Origin: DTYU01 sp040757355
Lineage (GTDB): Bacteria; Bacillota; Desulfotomaculia; Desulfotomaculales; Ammonificaceae
Assembly (NCBI GenBank): GCA_040757355.1
Contig: JBFLWY010000001.1
Location: 1 to 64,000, forward strand
Direction: 5' to 3'
DNA length: 64,000 nt
Position numbers and translations under genes: made by a program. Of this stretch, positions 33,820 to 42,423 are shown piece after piece (position 1 is the stretch's first letter; every line of letters starts with the position of its first letter). The notes under the pieces were generated by a model. The model was not told the origin of the DNA. It saw only the letters and a list, made by a program, of their open reading frames with translations, and made no database searches.

Positions 33820-34866
33820 TTAAACGGCAGTGTCCTCACAGACCGTTATTCCAGCGACCTTTCTTAATACCTGAGCAACGGTGGCGACATCAACTTGCGA
33901 ACCCCTTTTCTGCTGTAAAAAACCTCTTATGTGAAACCCAAAAGGTTTCCGGTTCCACATAAACTCTTCCCAGTCATAGCAAGCTAGACTGACCAATCCG
34001 CTTTCCTTAAAGCCTGTTTTTGTAAAGTAGTTCTTTTTTCGGGGTATATACTTAAGTCTATCAGGCATGAAGAACTCTAAAAATCTCGAGCTTTGTAACT
34101 TAGTAACGTGCGGGGGAACAAAGCTGTCCACCCTTGGCTGATAGACAGGCATAACCATATCATACCGGATGTTCTTCTTGTTACTATGCTCCTCGTATAT
34201 ATGATAGCCTGTATCCCGGGACGACCCAATTAGTTGCCTTTGTTGCAAATCTTCAGCTAATACTTGACGTAAGTGTTTCAACAAATACAACCATGCCCGG
34301 ATTTTATTTCCTTGTTTCACCCTGATTTCGTGCTCCCTCATTAATTTGGACCGGTAAGGAGCAGGATTGTTTAGAAGATCAGGAGAGAAATCGATCTCTT
34401 TCAGATTGACCTTTTCCAGGTCAATAAACATACAGTGAACACAAGGAAAGTAACGGTATTTCATATACCACCGCGGGTGCCACGGAGCACCAAAAAAAGC
34501 CAATCCATTAGCGGACATGTAATCTAAGACTTCTTTTATCCAGTCCTTCTTGACTATGAAAAAATCCGGATCCAAGATTAAGACAAAGCGCGTATTTACG
34601 TGCCCGATAGCTTTATTAAGACCTGCGGCGTGATGATAACTTCCTCGATATTTTTCCATTTTAGGTGCCTCTACACCTTCAATGACGGTAAACCTATCAT
34701 CCTTCAATGGTACCCTGTAACTTCCGTCCCTTGGAGTGTTCTCGACCACTACCCAATTGAGCCCTGTCATATGGGGGTTAAGATATTTAGTTAACCTGTA
34801 ATTCAACTCCAAGAGAGATCCGCTGTTAAAAGAGACCGTGCAAATAGTAAAGCTAACTTTGTTCAT
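33820..34866 (-). CDS. GT-A fold glycosyltransferase, family 2-like
   Basis: A 348-residue protein with a GT2-type N-terminus (FTICTVSFNSGSLLELN, NWVVVENTPRDGSY), HHAAGLNKAIGHVNTRFVLILDPDFFIV and a DPD metal motif. A longer, less usual C-terminal part follows. It lies between copy B and the APS kinase gene with about 12-base spacings on both sides, so it is part of the same transcript. The sugar donor is unknown. Confidence 0.75.
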   Translation of the reverse strand: MNKVSFTICTVSFNSGSLLELNYRLTKYLNPHMTGLNWVVVENTPRDGSYRVPLKDDRFTVIEGVEAPKMEKYRGSYHHAAGLNKAIGHVNTRFVLILDPDFFIVKKDWIKEVLDYMSANGLAFFGAPWHPRWYMKYRYFPCVHCMFIDLEKVNLKEIDFSPDLLNNPAPYRSKLMREHEIRVKQGNKIRAWLYLLKHLRQVLAEDLQQRQLIGSSRDTGYHIYEEHSNKKNIRYDMVMPVYQPRVDSFVPPHVTKLQSSRFLEFFMPDRLKYIPRKKNYFTKTGFKESGLVSLACYDWEEFMWNRKPFGFHIRGFLQQKRGSQVDVATVAQVLRKVAGITVCEDTAV

Positions 34867-34878
34867 TTTACTTCAGCT

Positions 34879-35445
34879 CTACCCCGAGAGAATAATCTTT
34901 CTTTCAAGCCAGTTTACGATAGTTTGAAGACATTCTTCCGGGGTTTTTTGCTCTGTAACTACCACAATGTCAGGGCAATCAGGTTCTTCAAATAGATCGG
35001 AGATGCCTGTGAAGTTTTCTATTTCACCGGCCAAAGCTTTGCTGTATAGTCCCTTTCTGTCTCTCTTAATTGCAACGTCTAACGAACACTTAACATATAT
35101 TTCAACGTAGTTTTCAAGGTTTTGTCGGCAGAAGTGACGCATTGTATTATAGGGTGTTATTAGTGAAGCAATAACCCAAATCCCATTACGGTTAAGAATT
35201 TGAGTTAATAAACACACCCTTTCTATGTTCTTGATTCGGTCTTGAGGGCTAAACCCAAGGTCACGACACAGGTTTTCCCGAACGACATTCCCATCGATGT
35301 GTTCAACTTTAATTCCCTTTGATTCCAAATAACTTTTAAGTATTATACCAAGAGTAGTTTTACCGGCATTACTAAGTCCAGTAAGCCATAAAGTATAACC
35401 TTGCCGTTTCTCTTTTTCAGACAAATTCTCAGCTCTCTTTTCCAC
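34879..35445 (-). CDS. cysC: Adenylylsulfate (APS) kinase
   Basis: A 188-residue APS kinase that phosphorylates adenylylsulfate to PAPS, the donor for sulfation. The P-loop reads GLSNAGKT (residues 23-30; family usually GLSGAGKT). DGNVVRENLCRDLGFSPQDR and the substrate lid KGLYSKALAGEIENFTGI are conserved. No ATP sulfurylase gene is adjacent, so APS must come from elsewhere in the cell. In a sulfate reducer it could come from dissimilatory Sat. It is 11 bases from the sulfotransferase gene and clearly serves it. Confidence 0.9.
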   Translation of the reverse strand: MEKRAENLSEKEKRQGYTLWLTGLSNAGKTTLGIILKSYLESKGIKVEHIDGNVVRENLCRDLGFSPQDRIKNIERVCLLTQILNRNGIWVIASLITPYNTMRHFCRQNLENYVEIYVKCSLDVAIKRDRKGLYSKALAGEIENFTGISDLFEEPDCPDIVVVTEQKTPEECLQTIVNWLERKIILSG

Positions 35446-35456
35446 TGCTTAGCGAA

Positions 35457-36296
35457 TTATGTGTAATGTAGTTCTTTTAGTAACGGTAAGTCGTCAACTA
35501 TACCTTTAGTCCAGGAATACTGGTTTGTTTCGTACCGCTTGGTACGGTTTGGGTCAATGATGGCGACAATTTCTGCTATACTCATTCTCACCGGAATATT
35601 TAACTCGGACAGAAGCTTTTCGAATTCTACTGAAGGGTTTGCCAACAATTGCTCATATTTTAAGCTATATGTCTTAATGAATAACGGCATTGCTTCGTTT
35701 ATGCGCCTTACGTACGATTCCCATAATCGCACATACGAAATAAAGCGAGCGGCAGCGTTCTCATCAGTAACATTAGAGTCCTTCCGGTCACGCCGTGTTT
35801 CCCTCACCATAAGACTTAAAGCGACATCTCTCCCATCGCGTATAATGTTAATAACAGTAGCATCTGGATAAACCTGATGCCAAACCGGAAGTAACAGCGA
35901 ATTTCGAGGGTCTTTCCAACCCCATAAGAAACGCTTAAATAAAAGGCCGATGGCGCGAGTTCCGCAATACTCCAAAATAAACCCCTTTTCAATTCTCTTT
36001 AGAATCATTGCTTTCAGCCAAGGGTAAGTCCTCAGCGTCTCATTATTTGGTAAATAGTCTAAACAGCGCCAACTGCAGCCGAACATATCAAGGGCATCCT
36101 TATTGATTCGTTGATAGAAACTTGCTTCTTTATTCTTAGTTTGCATATGACCCATAAACACCCCGGCTCTTTCGAGCAATCGAACTAACAATGTGGTGCC
36201 CGAACGATGCATCCCAACAATTATTATTGGTGGGTTAGCACAAATCCGCGAGTGAAATAGATTGTTTAACCTCGCCGACATGGTTTTACTTTTCAA
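35457..36296 (-). CDS. PAPS-dependent sulfotransferase
   Basis: A sulfotransferase of about 279 residues. The N-terminal phosphosulfate loop is PIIIVGMHRSGTTLLVRLLE, the second PAPS-contact region is INIIRDGRDVALSL, and WGWKDPRNSLLLPVW is family-typical. The start chosen is TTG 36296 after AGAGGAG, 13 bases past the Wzt stop. An in-frame ATG at 36365 would overlap Wzt. With the APS kinase next door it most likely sulfates the glycan in the cytosol before export by Wzm/Wzt. Confidence 0.87.
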   Translation of the reverse strand: MKSKTMSARLNNLFHSRICANPPIIIVGMHRSGTTLLVRLLERAGVFMGHMQTKNKEASFYQRINKDALDMFGCSWRCLDYLPNNETLRTYPWLKAMILKRIEKGFILEYCGTRAIGLLFKRFLWGWKDPRNSLLLPVWHQVYPDATVINIIRDGRDVALSLMVRETRRDRKDSNVTDENAAARFISYVRLWESYVRRINEAMPLFIKTYSLKYEQLLANPSVEFEKLLSELNIPVRMSIAEIVAIIDPNRTKRYETNQYSWTKGIVDDLPLLKELHYT

Positions 36297-36309
36297 GTGC
36301 TCTCCTCTT

Positions 36310-37578
36310 TCAATTGGGATGCTGTTGAATCTCCCATTCAAGAATTGGTGTAACGACTCCTCCACGAGAGTCCGAATATCTTGATGCTACTGAACCAGTC
36401 TCTTCCACTCGGAATGTTAATACCTGAAACGCATTTGCATGTGACGCCCTCATATGAGTATCCAGTTGTCCAAAAATGCGTACATTCAAGGTATACATTC
36501 CCACATTTAAAAAATTAGCTGGAATGCGTACCTTAGCAGTATATGTACCAGGTAACAATACTTGTTCTTCTTCCTTGGTGTCCGTGTGTGTACTTACAAA
36601 TACGGCGGTCCCGTTAATTGATAGAACGGTAACGGCTATTTGAGCCATTGAAAGCTTTTGCATAATGGTGCATTTAATCCAGATATAGAAATCCTTATTT
36701 ACCGCTAGGTTAGCTTGAAAGCTTCCATTCGAATCAAGTGTGCCCACTTCTCGAATAATCGCAATGTCTTTATTACCCAAGTTACACTTTGCCAAACCGG
36801 ATGTACTCTCTCCTTGAGATAGATACATGGAGATCACACTCTCTGTATCCCCGACCTGCTTCACTTTCCCAAGGTCCAACCAGATGGATCTGTTACACAA
36901 CTTACTTATGGCGGCCATATTGTGACTAACAAATAGTATTGTTCGGCTTCCTTGCCCGATTTCGCCCATTTTACCTAAGCATTTCTTTTGGAATTGCACA
37001 TCACCAACAGCCAATACCTCATCCACCATTAAAATCTCCGGTTCCAGGTGAGCGGCAACTGCAAAGGCGAGTCTGACATACATACCCGACGAGTACCGTT
37101 TGACGGGAGTATCCAGAAACTTCTCGATTTCCGCAAAGCTTACGATTTCGTCGAACCTTTTCTTAATTTCGGATTTACTCATACCTAGAATGGCCCCGTT
37201 TAAATAAATGTTCTCCCGTCCTGTAAGTTCCGGATGAAACCCGGTACCGACCTCAAGCAGGCTGGCGACCCTTCCCCTGATACGGGCACGCCCTTCGGTA
37301 GGTTCGGTTATGCGGCTTAAAATCTTGAGCAAAGTGGATTTTCCTGAACCATTACGGCCTATTATACCGACCCGTTCCCCTTCTAGTATGTTGAAACAAA
37401 CATTTCTCAGTGCCCAAAAATCTTCTCTGTAAGCAGACCGCTTGGAAGAAACGAATGGGTTGAGCCGCTTTACTATGCGTCTTGCCGAAACTCCGAGTAC
37501 GTCACTTAATTCTGAGGGTTCTTTTTGGTGCCTAATTAGATACTTTTTTCCAAGGTTCTCGACACTAATTGCGTTCAT
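36310..37578 (-). CDS. wzt: Polysaccharide ABC exporter ATP-binding protein (Wzt type)
   Basis: A 422-residue ATPase. The nucleotide-binding half has Walker A GRNGSGKST, signature YSSGMYVRLAFA and Walker B ILMVDEVLAVGD. An extra C-terminal domain of about 170 residues (from about residue 250) of the Wzt type is known in O-antigen exporters to recognise the glycan's terminal cap. The start is ATG 37578, 17 bases after the permease gene ends. It pairs with Wzm and drives glycan export. Confidence 0.92.
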   Translation of the reverse strand: MNAISVENLGKKYLIRHQKEPSELSDVLGVSARRIVKRLNPFVSSKRSAYREDFWALRNVCFNILEGERVGIIGRNGSGKSTLLKILSRITEPTEGRARIRGRVASLLEVGTGFHPELTGRENIYLNGAILGMSKSEIKKRFDEIVSFAEIEKFLDTPVKRYSSGMYVRLAFAVAAHLEPEILMVDEVLAVGDVQFQKKCLGKMGEIGQGSRTILFVSHNMAAISKLCNRSIWLDLGKVKQVGDTESVISMYLSQGESTSGLAKCNLGNKDIAIIREVGTLDSNGSFQANLAVNKDFYIWIKCTIMQKLSMAQIAVTVLSINGTAVFVSTHTDTKEEEQVLLPGTYTAKVRIPANFLNVGMYTLNVRIFGQLDTHMRASHANAFQVLTFRVEETGSVASRYSDSRGGVVTPILEWEIQQHPN

Positions 37579-37595
37579 CAGGCTTTTTCCTCTAC

Positions 37596-38444
37596 CTATA
37601 TATAATCAGCAAAAGTACGCTCAGTTTTACGAAAATGCTTTAATCCAGATATAAACACTACAAAGGTGAGTGCGAGGGAAATAAGAACACCTGGTAAATA
37701 AAAATAAACGTTGTCGCCAATAATCGCCCAACGAAAGCCGTCAATCACTCCTACCATCGGGTTAAGTGAGTAGAGCAAACGCCATTTTTCGGGGACAATA
37801 CTGCTACTAAACCCAACAGGAGATACATATAATCCCAACTGTACTATAAACGGAATAAGATGGCTAATATCCCGGTACTTTACGTTTAACGCTCCAAGCC
37901 ATAAGCTGCAACCCAGAGAGGCGAACATAGCGAGGGTAAGGAAAACAGGTATGGACATAATTCGCCAGTCCGGGACGAACTTATACCAAACCATTAACAA
38001 GGCCAGTATTAGAATAGAAATAACGAAATCCACTAGATTCACTATAATTCTACTTGCCGGAACAATGATACGCGGAAAGTAAACCTTGGATATCATGTTA
38101 GCGTTAGCGACAAGAGAATTACTGCTGGCGGTTAAAGAAGCTGAAAAGAACTGCCACGGTAATAACCCTGCGAATACCAGAATCGGATACGGCACTCCGC
38201 CTGAAGGCAGTTTAGCTAATTTGCCAAAAACAAGGGTGAAGATAATCATGGTAATTACGGGGCGGACGATGCTCCAAGCAATCCCGATCACTGTTTGTTT
38301 GTACCGTACCAGGATATCGCGCCAAGCTAAAAAGTAAAAAAGTTCCCGGTAAAACCAGAGGTCCCGCCAGTATTGCTTACTGGCGCTTCCGGGTTCGATT
38401 ACTATTTCGCGTTTTATCGATGTGTTCACCCTCCGAAATCTCAA
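37596..38444 (-). CDS. wzm: Polysaccharide ABC exporter permease (Wzm type)
   Basis: A 282-residue ABC-2 permease with about six membrane helices. The N-terminal block RELFYFLAWRDILVRYKQTVIGIAWSIVRP is typical of Wzm/TagG proteins; KVYFPRIIVPASRI and a late LLYSLNPMVGVIDGFRW follow. The open frame begins with TTG 38444, which lacks a ribosome site, so a start slightly downstream is possible. It forms the channel with Wzt that exports lipid-linked polymer across the membrane. Confidence 0.92.
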   Translation of the reverse strand: MRFRRVNTSIKREIVIEPGSASKQYWRDLWFYRELFYFLAWRDILVRYKQTVIGIAWSIVRPVITMIIFTLVFGKLAKLPSGGVPYPILVFAGLLPWQFFSASLTASSNSLVANANMISKVYFPRIIVPASRIIVNLVDFVISILILALLMVWYKFVPDWRIMSIPVFLTLAMFASLGCSLWLGALNVKYRDISHLIPFIVQLGLYVSPVGFSSSIVPEKWRLLYSLNPMVGVIDGFRWAIIGDNVYFYLPGVLISLALTFVVFISGLKHFRKTERTFADYI

Positions 38445-38490
38445 CTTGAAAAGAGTTCAAAAAACGAGAGATAATGTAATAAAGCGATTC

Positions 38491-39537
38491 TTATTCCAAA
38501 TACTCCAACGACATCGGTGCTTCCTCATCCAGGTCAACGGTCAGCCGTTTGCCAATTACTTCGTTGACCCGGTACGGTGGTAAATTATGTGCCGGGGACT
38601 TAAAACAGACGTCCTCCCAGGTAATAACGGTCCCCTTAACCAACGGCCGGGCCGTGTAGATTCCTTTCCCCATCTTTAGTCGCGCTCCCTTTTCCGAATC
38701 GTAGATAACCTTGTTGCCGTCGCCGAGCGATATGTCTACCCGGCGCAGGTCGCGCACCTGCTTGCGCAACCCCTCCGGTTCCAGGGAGAATTTATGGTCT
38801 GTACCTTTCCAGGCGCGGTTCAAGGTGAAGTGTTTTTCGACGACCCTCGCGCCGAGCATGTAGGCGATTACGGACGCCAGGATGCCGTTGTCGTGGCCGG
38901 AATAGCCGATGATTGCCTCCGGGAATTTTCTTTTCAGCGTCTCGATGACCCGCAGGTTGAGCTCGTGGTATTCCGAAGGATAGGAGGCGGTGCAGTGCAA
39001 AAGGCAAAGCTGATCGTTATATCGGAGAATGGTCTCGTAAGCGATCCTAATTTCTTCCAGGGTAGCGGCACCGGTGGAAACAAACATCGGTTTGCCTAAT
39101 TTTGCGATATATGATAGCAACGGCGTGTTAGTCAAGTCCCCGGATGCGATTTTATAGCTTGTTATGCCTAGTTCTTCAAGAAAATCCGCGCTTTCGAAGT
39201 CAAAAGCCGTGGCCATGAATTCAAGGTTGTTTTCTTCGGCGCATTTTTTAAGCGTCTCATACTCCTCGCGGCCGAACTCCAGGTATTCCCGGTGCTCCCC
39301 GTAAGTGGCGCCGTAGCTATTTTCATTGTCATACGGGCTATTGTAAAGAGCTTTGGTGTACAGGCTCTTGTTATTCCTTTTTTGGAGCTTTACTGCCTGC
39401 ACCCCGCAGTAAGCGGCGACCTGAATCATCTTGCAGGCGGTCTCCAGGTTGCCCTGGTGATTGTGACCGATTTCGGCAATGACGTAGCAGGGGCCTTTTT
39501 CGGAAATAGTACTCCTCCCAAACCGGATGGTTTTCAC
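38491..39537 (-). CDS. NeuB-family sialic/nonulosonic acid synthase
   Basis: A 348-residue PEP-condensing synthase with an N-terminal TIM barrel (CYVIAEIGHNHQGNLETA, AVKLQKRN, SYKIASGDLTN, LLHCTASYPS, IGYSGHD, EKHFTL). A C-terminal SAF/antifreeze-like domain starts near residue 290 (KGIYTARPLVKGTVITWEDV). It condenses PEP with a hexosamine or aldose to a nonulosonic-type acid. The start is GTG 39537 after GAAGGGAG. It is the first gene of the transcript, ahead of wzm, and probably feeds the CMP-synthetase 10 kb downstream. Confidence 0.9.
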   Translation of the reverse strand: MKTIRFGRSTISEKGPCYVIAEIGHNHQGNLETACKMIQVAAYCGVQAVKLQKRNNKSLYTKALYNSPYDNENSYGATYGEHREYLEFGREEYETLKKCAEENNLEFMATAFDFESADFLEELGITSYKIASGDLTNTPLLSYIAKLGKPMFVSTGAATLEEIRIAYETILRYNDQLCLLHCTASYPSEYHELNLRVIETLKRKFPEAIIGYSGHDNGILASVIAYMLGARVVEKHFTLNRAWKGTDHKFSLEPEGLRKQVRDLRRVDISLGDGNKVIYDSEKGARLKMGKGIYTARPLVKGTVITWEDVCFKSPAHNLPPYRVNEVIGKRLTVDLDEEAPMSLEYLE

Positions 39538-39562
39538 AAGCTCTCTCCCTTCGCATAAAAAT

Positions 39563-39612
39563 AACCTGAAACCCGTAACACTGCTACTCCTAAACGTTAA
39601 ATTTTTCAGGTT
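39563..39612. repeat. 9-base inverted repeat upstream of the NeuB-type gene
   Basis: AACCTGAAA (39563-39571) and TTTCAGGTT (39604-39612) are exact reverse complements 32 bases apart. They lie in the 220-base gap upstream of the NeuB-type gene, within its presumed leader. It could be an operator pair or an RNA hairpin. No other clear signal is visible in the gap. Confidence 0.35.
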
Positions 39613-39759
39613 AAATACTCTGTATCATTGTTAAGGCGCCTATATTTATAGGACAAAGTTCGCGCTTGATTTTTGTTTTCCTCCTTAATAGAGGCCAATT
39701 AAATCTGTTAAATTCGGTCGTTATTAGTGAAATTATTTCTACCGAAGGGGTAATTTAAA

Positions 39760-40947
39760 CTAATTGGCAATAGATGAGCAAGCCCTGATTTCAAGCAGTA
39801 ACGTCCGCAGTTTTTTACCAATGACGTTCCATTCATATTTTTCTTTAACCAGATGCCGGCTGTTTTCAGCCAGTGAAGACCGCCGGGTGGGGTCTCGCAG
39901 CAGGCGAATGACTGCTTCTGCGAAAATTGATGGTGTATCAGCCACTTCGAGGTGTATACCGGGCTCTACACTCAGACCCTCGCAGCCTAAGGAGGTGGAA
40001 ACAACTGGCCGCTTTACGGCAAACGCTTCGAGAACTTTATTTCTTATTCCGGCACCAAACCTGATGGGGGTAACCACGACGGAAGCCTGTGCAAGGAAAG
40101 GCCTGATGTCGGGGACGTATCCCGTCAAGGTAATTCCTGAATGGTTGGAGTATTGTACAAGTTCGGCTGGGGGTTCCTTGCCGATAATATGGAGTTCTGC
40201 ATTCGGTATTTCTTCCCTTATTTTCGGGAAGATCTCTGTGCAGAACCACTTTATCCCGTCAGCGTTGGGCGGATAGCGCAAGTGGCCGTAAAAAACAATG
40301 ACTGGCTGACCCTGGTCCGGCAGGGGTTTGAAGTAGTTCAAATCTACGGCGTTGGGTATCACATCAATGCATGCTTTTGGGGCCATTTTTCTTAAAACTG
40401 CCGCATCAAGGGGGGAGACAAGGAGTGTTAAATCGGCTGCTTGCGCCACTTTTTTTTCCCAGTATGCAAGCCGGTAGACCTCTACAATGCTGACAAGTTT
40501 TTCAAGCCGCGAGGTGTAAGGAAGCATTCGGCGCCTGTAAAGGCTTACTACGTCGGTAAGGTCAGCTACTTTTGAACAGGTGCAATGCTTGAGGTAACCT
40601 GCCGTTTTTAACTGGCAGGCGAATGCAATGTCAAACTTTCCATGGTTTGTCAACTCCCTAAGCAGCTTTGCCATCCGGGATGAGGTGCGGGCCGCCATGG
40701 TAACTGGAAGATGGGGCAGGAACAAGGTGTTTAAAATCATCCGTCGCCGGGTGAGGGGAATTGTGTAAACGGTGCTGTAATAAGGTGCCAACTCTTTCTT
40801 CCATGTAGAGTTGTCTTGTTGCATGGTAAAACTGACGAGCGTGACCTCATCTTCAGCAGCCAGTGCTTTTAAGAGGTGGTAGTTTCGAAGTTTGTCTCCC
40901 TGGTCCGGCGGCCAGGGGGGTTCAGCGGTGAGAAACAGTATTTTCAT
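39760..40947 (-). CDS. Family 4 glycosyltransferase
   Basis: A GT-B enzyme of about 395 residues. The N-terminus is MKILFLTAEPPWPPDQGDKLRNYHLLKAL. The donor-binding half has VIPNAVDLNYFKP, IVFYGHLRYPPN, LHIIGKEPP and the late PIRFGAGIRNKVLEAFAVKRPVVST block. It resembles sugar transferases of the exopolysaccharide-associated group. The start chosen is ATG 40947 after GGGTGA; TTG 40956 is also in frame. It overlaps or abuts the upstream GT4 gene, so the two are coupled. Confidence 0.87.
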   Translation of the reverse strand: MKILFLTAEPPWPPDQGDKLRNYHLLKALAAEDEVTLVSFTMQQDNSTWKKELAPYYSTVYTIPLTRRRMILNTLFLPHLPVTMAARTSSRMAKLLRELTNHGKFDIAFACQLKTAGYLKHCTCSKVADLTDVVSLYRRRMLPYTSRLEKLVSIVEVYRLAYWEKKVAQAADLTLLVSPLDAAVLRKMAPKACIDVIPNAVDLNYFKPLPDQGQPVIVFYGHLRYPPNADGIKWFCTEIFPKIREEIPNAELHIIGKEPPAELVQYSNHSGITLTGYVPDIRPFLAQASVVVTPIRFGAGIRNKVLEAFAVKRPVVSTSLGCEGLSVEPGIHLEVADTPSIFAEAVIRLLRDPTRRSSLAENSRHLVKEKYEWNVIGKKLRTLLLEIRACSSIAN

Positions 40948-40952
40948 CTTAC

Positions 40953-42128
40953 TCAATCACCCAGCACTTCCCGGTAAACAGACAGCGTTTCCAATGCGCA
41001 GCGCCCCCAGGAGAATTCCTTTGCCCGGATACGACCTTTTTTTGACAATTCGGCGCGCAAATCTGAATTTTCAATAAGGACTTGCATCTTTTGTGCAATA
41101 TCACCAACATCCTGCGGATTGAATTTTAGCGCTGCTTCCCCGGCTATTTCGCCGACTGCAGTAGTTCCCGAACATGCTACCGGAGCGCCGAAGGTCATGG
41201 CGTCCAAAACCGGGAGGCCGAAGCCTTCGTAGAGAGAAGGATATACAAAAAACAAGCAGTTGCGGTAGAGAGCCCTAACGATTTCCTCTGGTAGGAAAGC
41301 GTAGATTGACACGCCGTTTCCTGCTAAAGAGGCAAACTCTTCCGGTCTTTCTATCCCTATTATTACCATCTGAATGCCGTAAGCGGATTGTTCTTGCAGC
41401 CTTCGATAGGCTTCGATTAAACGAACCGTGTTCTTTCGACTGTCGACGGCGCCTAAGGCAAAAATAAAATCCCTATTAATAACATTGCTAACGATATCAG
41501 CCGAATAAATCACATTGGATTCATCTTTTTGCGTTAGTGGAATTAAGGAAGGGCCTTCATAAACCACCTTGATTTTCCCCTTGTTAATTCTTAGTGTCGA
41601 TGAAATGTCGCCGCGCGAAAACTCCGATACGGTAATGATCCTACTGCTCCGTCGCGCTGTAACCGGCAACACTATGTTTTGGTAAACTATTAGCCCTTGC
41701 TTCCGGAGAGTGGGCCTTACGCTGTCAAATTCCTGCCGGTGAAACTCAATTACATCATGGAGTGTAGTTACTATGGGGCAGGATTTTAAAAATATAGGGG
41801 CTACGTTGCTTGTACAATGCAGAAGGTCGATTTTGTCTTGCCGGGCGGCTAAATACAAGGTAACCTGTTCCCAAATTATAGGATTTAGCGCAGGCAATAC
41901 CCGAATTAGAAAGGAACTGTCTTTAAACAATTTCACAACATCGGGGTCGGCCGCCTTGTCAACGTATAACACAAACCGAATATCTTTCGCTGAAAGTTTC
42001 CTAAATTCACAGAGCAGGTGGTATATATAATTTCCTATTCCCCGCCGGTTACGGCGCAGACCGTACCGGGCGTCAATGCCTACTATCAATACTCTTAACC
42101 TCGCTGAATTGTCGGAGGGTTGCACCAA
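40953..42128 (-). CDS. Family 4 glycosyltransferase
   Basis: A GT-B enzyme of about 391 residues. The acceptor half starts LRVLIVGIDARYGLRRNRRGIGNYIYHLL, a form typical of mannosyltransferases. The donor half has FALGAVDSRKN and the E-rich loop YPSLYEGFGLPVLDAM. The open frame starts at TTG 42128, but its first residues (LVQPSDN) belong to a relic of another gene. A start nearer RLRVLIVG is possible but no ATG is visible. It is the first glycosyltransferase gene of the minus-strand locus. Confidence 0.87.
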   Translation of the reverse strand: MVQPSDNSARLRVLIVGIDARYGLRRNRRGIGNYIYHLLCEFRKLSAKDIRFVLYVDKAADPDVVKLFKDSSFLIRVLPALNPIIWEQVTLYLAARQDKIDLLHCTSNVAPIFLKSCPIVTTLHDVIEFHRQEFDSVRPTLRKQGLIVYQNIVLPVTARRSSRIITVSEFSRGDISSTLRINKGKIKVVYEGPSLIPLTQKDESNVIYSADIVSNVINRDFIFALGAVDSRKNTVRLIEAYRRLQEQSAYGIQMVIIGIERPEEFASLAGNGVSIYAFLPEEIVRALYRNCLFFVYPSLYEGFGLPVLDAMTFGAPVACSGTTAVGEIAGEAALKFNPQDVGDIAQKMQVLIENSDLRAELSKKGRIRAKEFSWGRCALETLSVYREVLGD

Positions 42129-42184
42129 AAAGGCACAGGCGCCGGCAACGTCCTCCGGTTTTTTCTTTAGGCGGCTGTTTCAAT
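42121..42184 (-). pseudogene. C-terminal relic of an SDR gene fused to the GT4 start
   Basis: In the same frame as the GT4 gene, the bases just upstream translate to SRLKKKPEDVAGACAFLVQP. This matches GRLGRPEDIAGACAFLASP of the SDR gene at 43055-43819. A 34-base core agrees at about 28 positions by eye. A TGA lies just upstream, so only about 20 codons remain. It marks an old recombination or deletion junction at the edge of the glycan locus. Confidence 0.65.
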
Positions 42185-42423
42185 CCATTGTAGCATTGAG
42201 TATCCCTGGGTAGTATAAATTTCGCAGTTTTCGGGAGTTGCCCGCATTACTTCAAAAAAGTGAATAACCTTTGCTTTGTAGAATCAACTTGTTTTTTTAC
42301 ATGATTAGCAAATATTGTGGTGGAAACCAGGGTAATTTGTTCTGAAGGAAATTGTCTCTGATTGTCCGTGAGAATAGGCGGAGATCCTCAACTTTTTTAT
42401 GTATTCGCTCAGGAGCTTTAGCT
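42185..42423. other. Spacer between glycan locus and Uma2 gene
   Basis: About 240 bases of AT-rich DNA. It must hold the promoter for the downstream minus-strand glycosyltransferase genes and the end of the Uma2 transcript. I see no convincing stem-loop with a T run or a clear -35/-10 pair. Confidence 0.3.
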
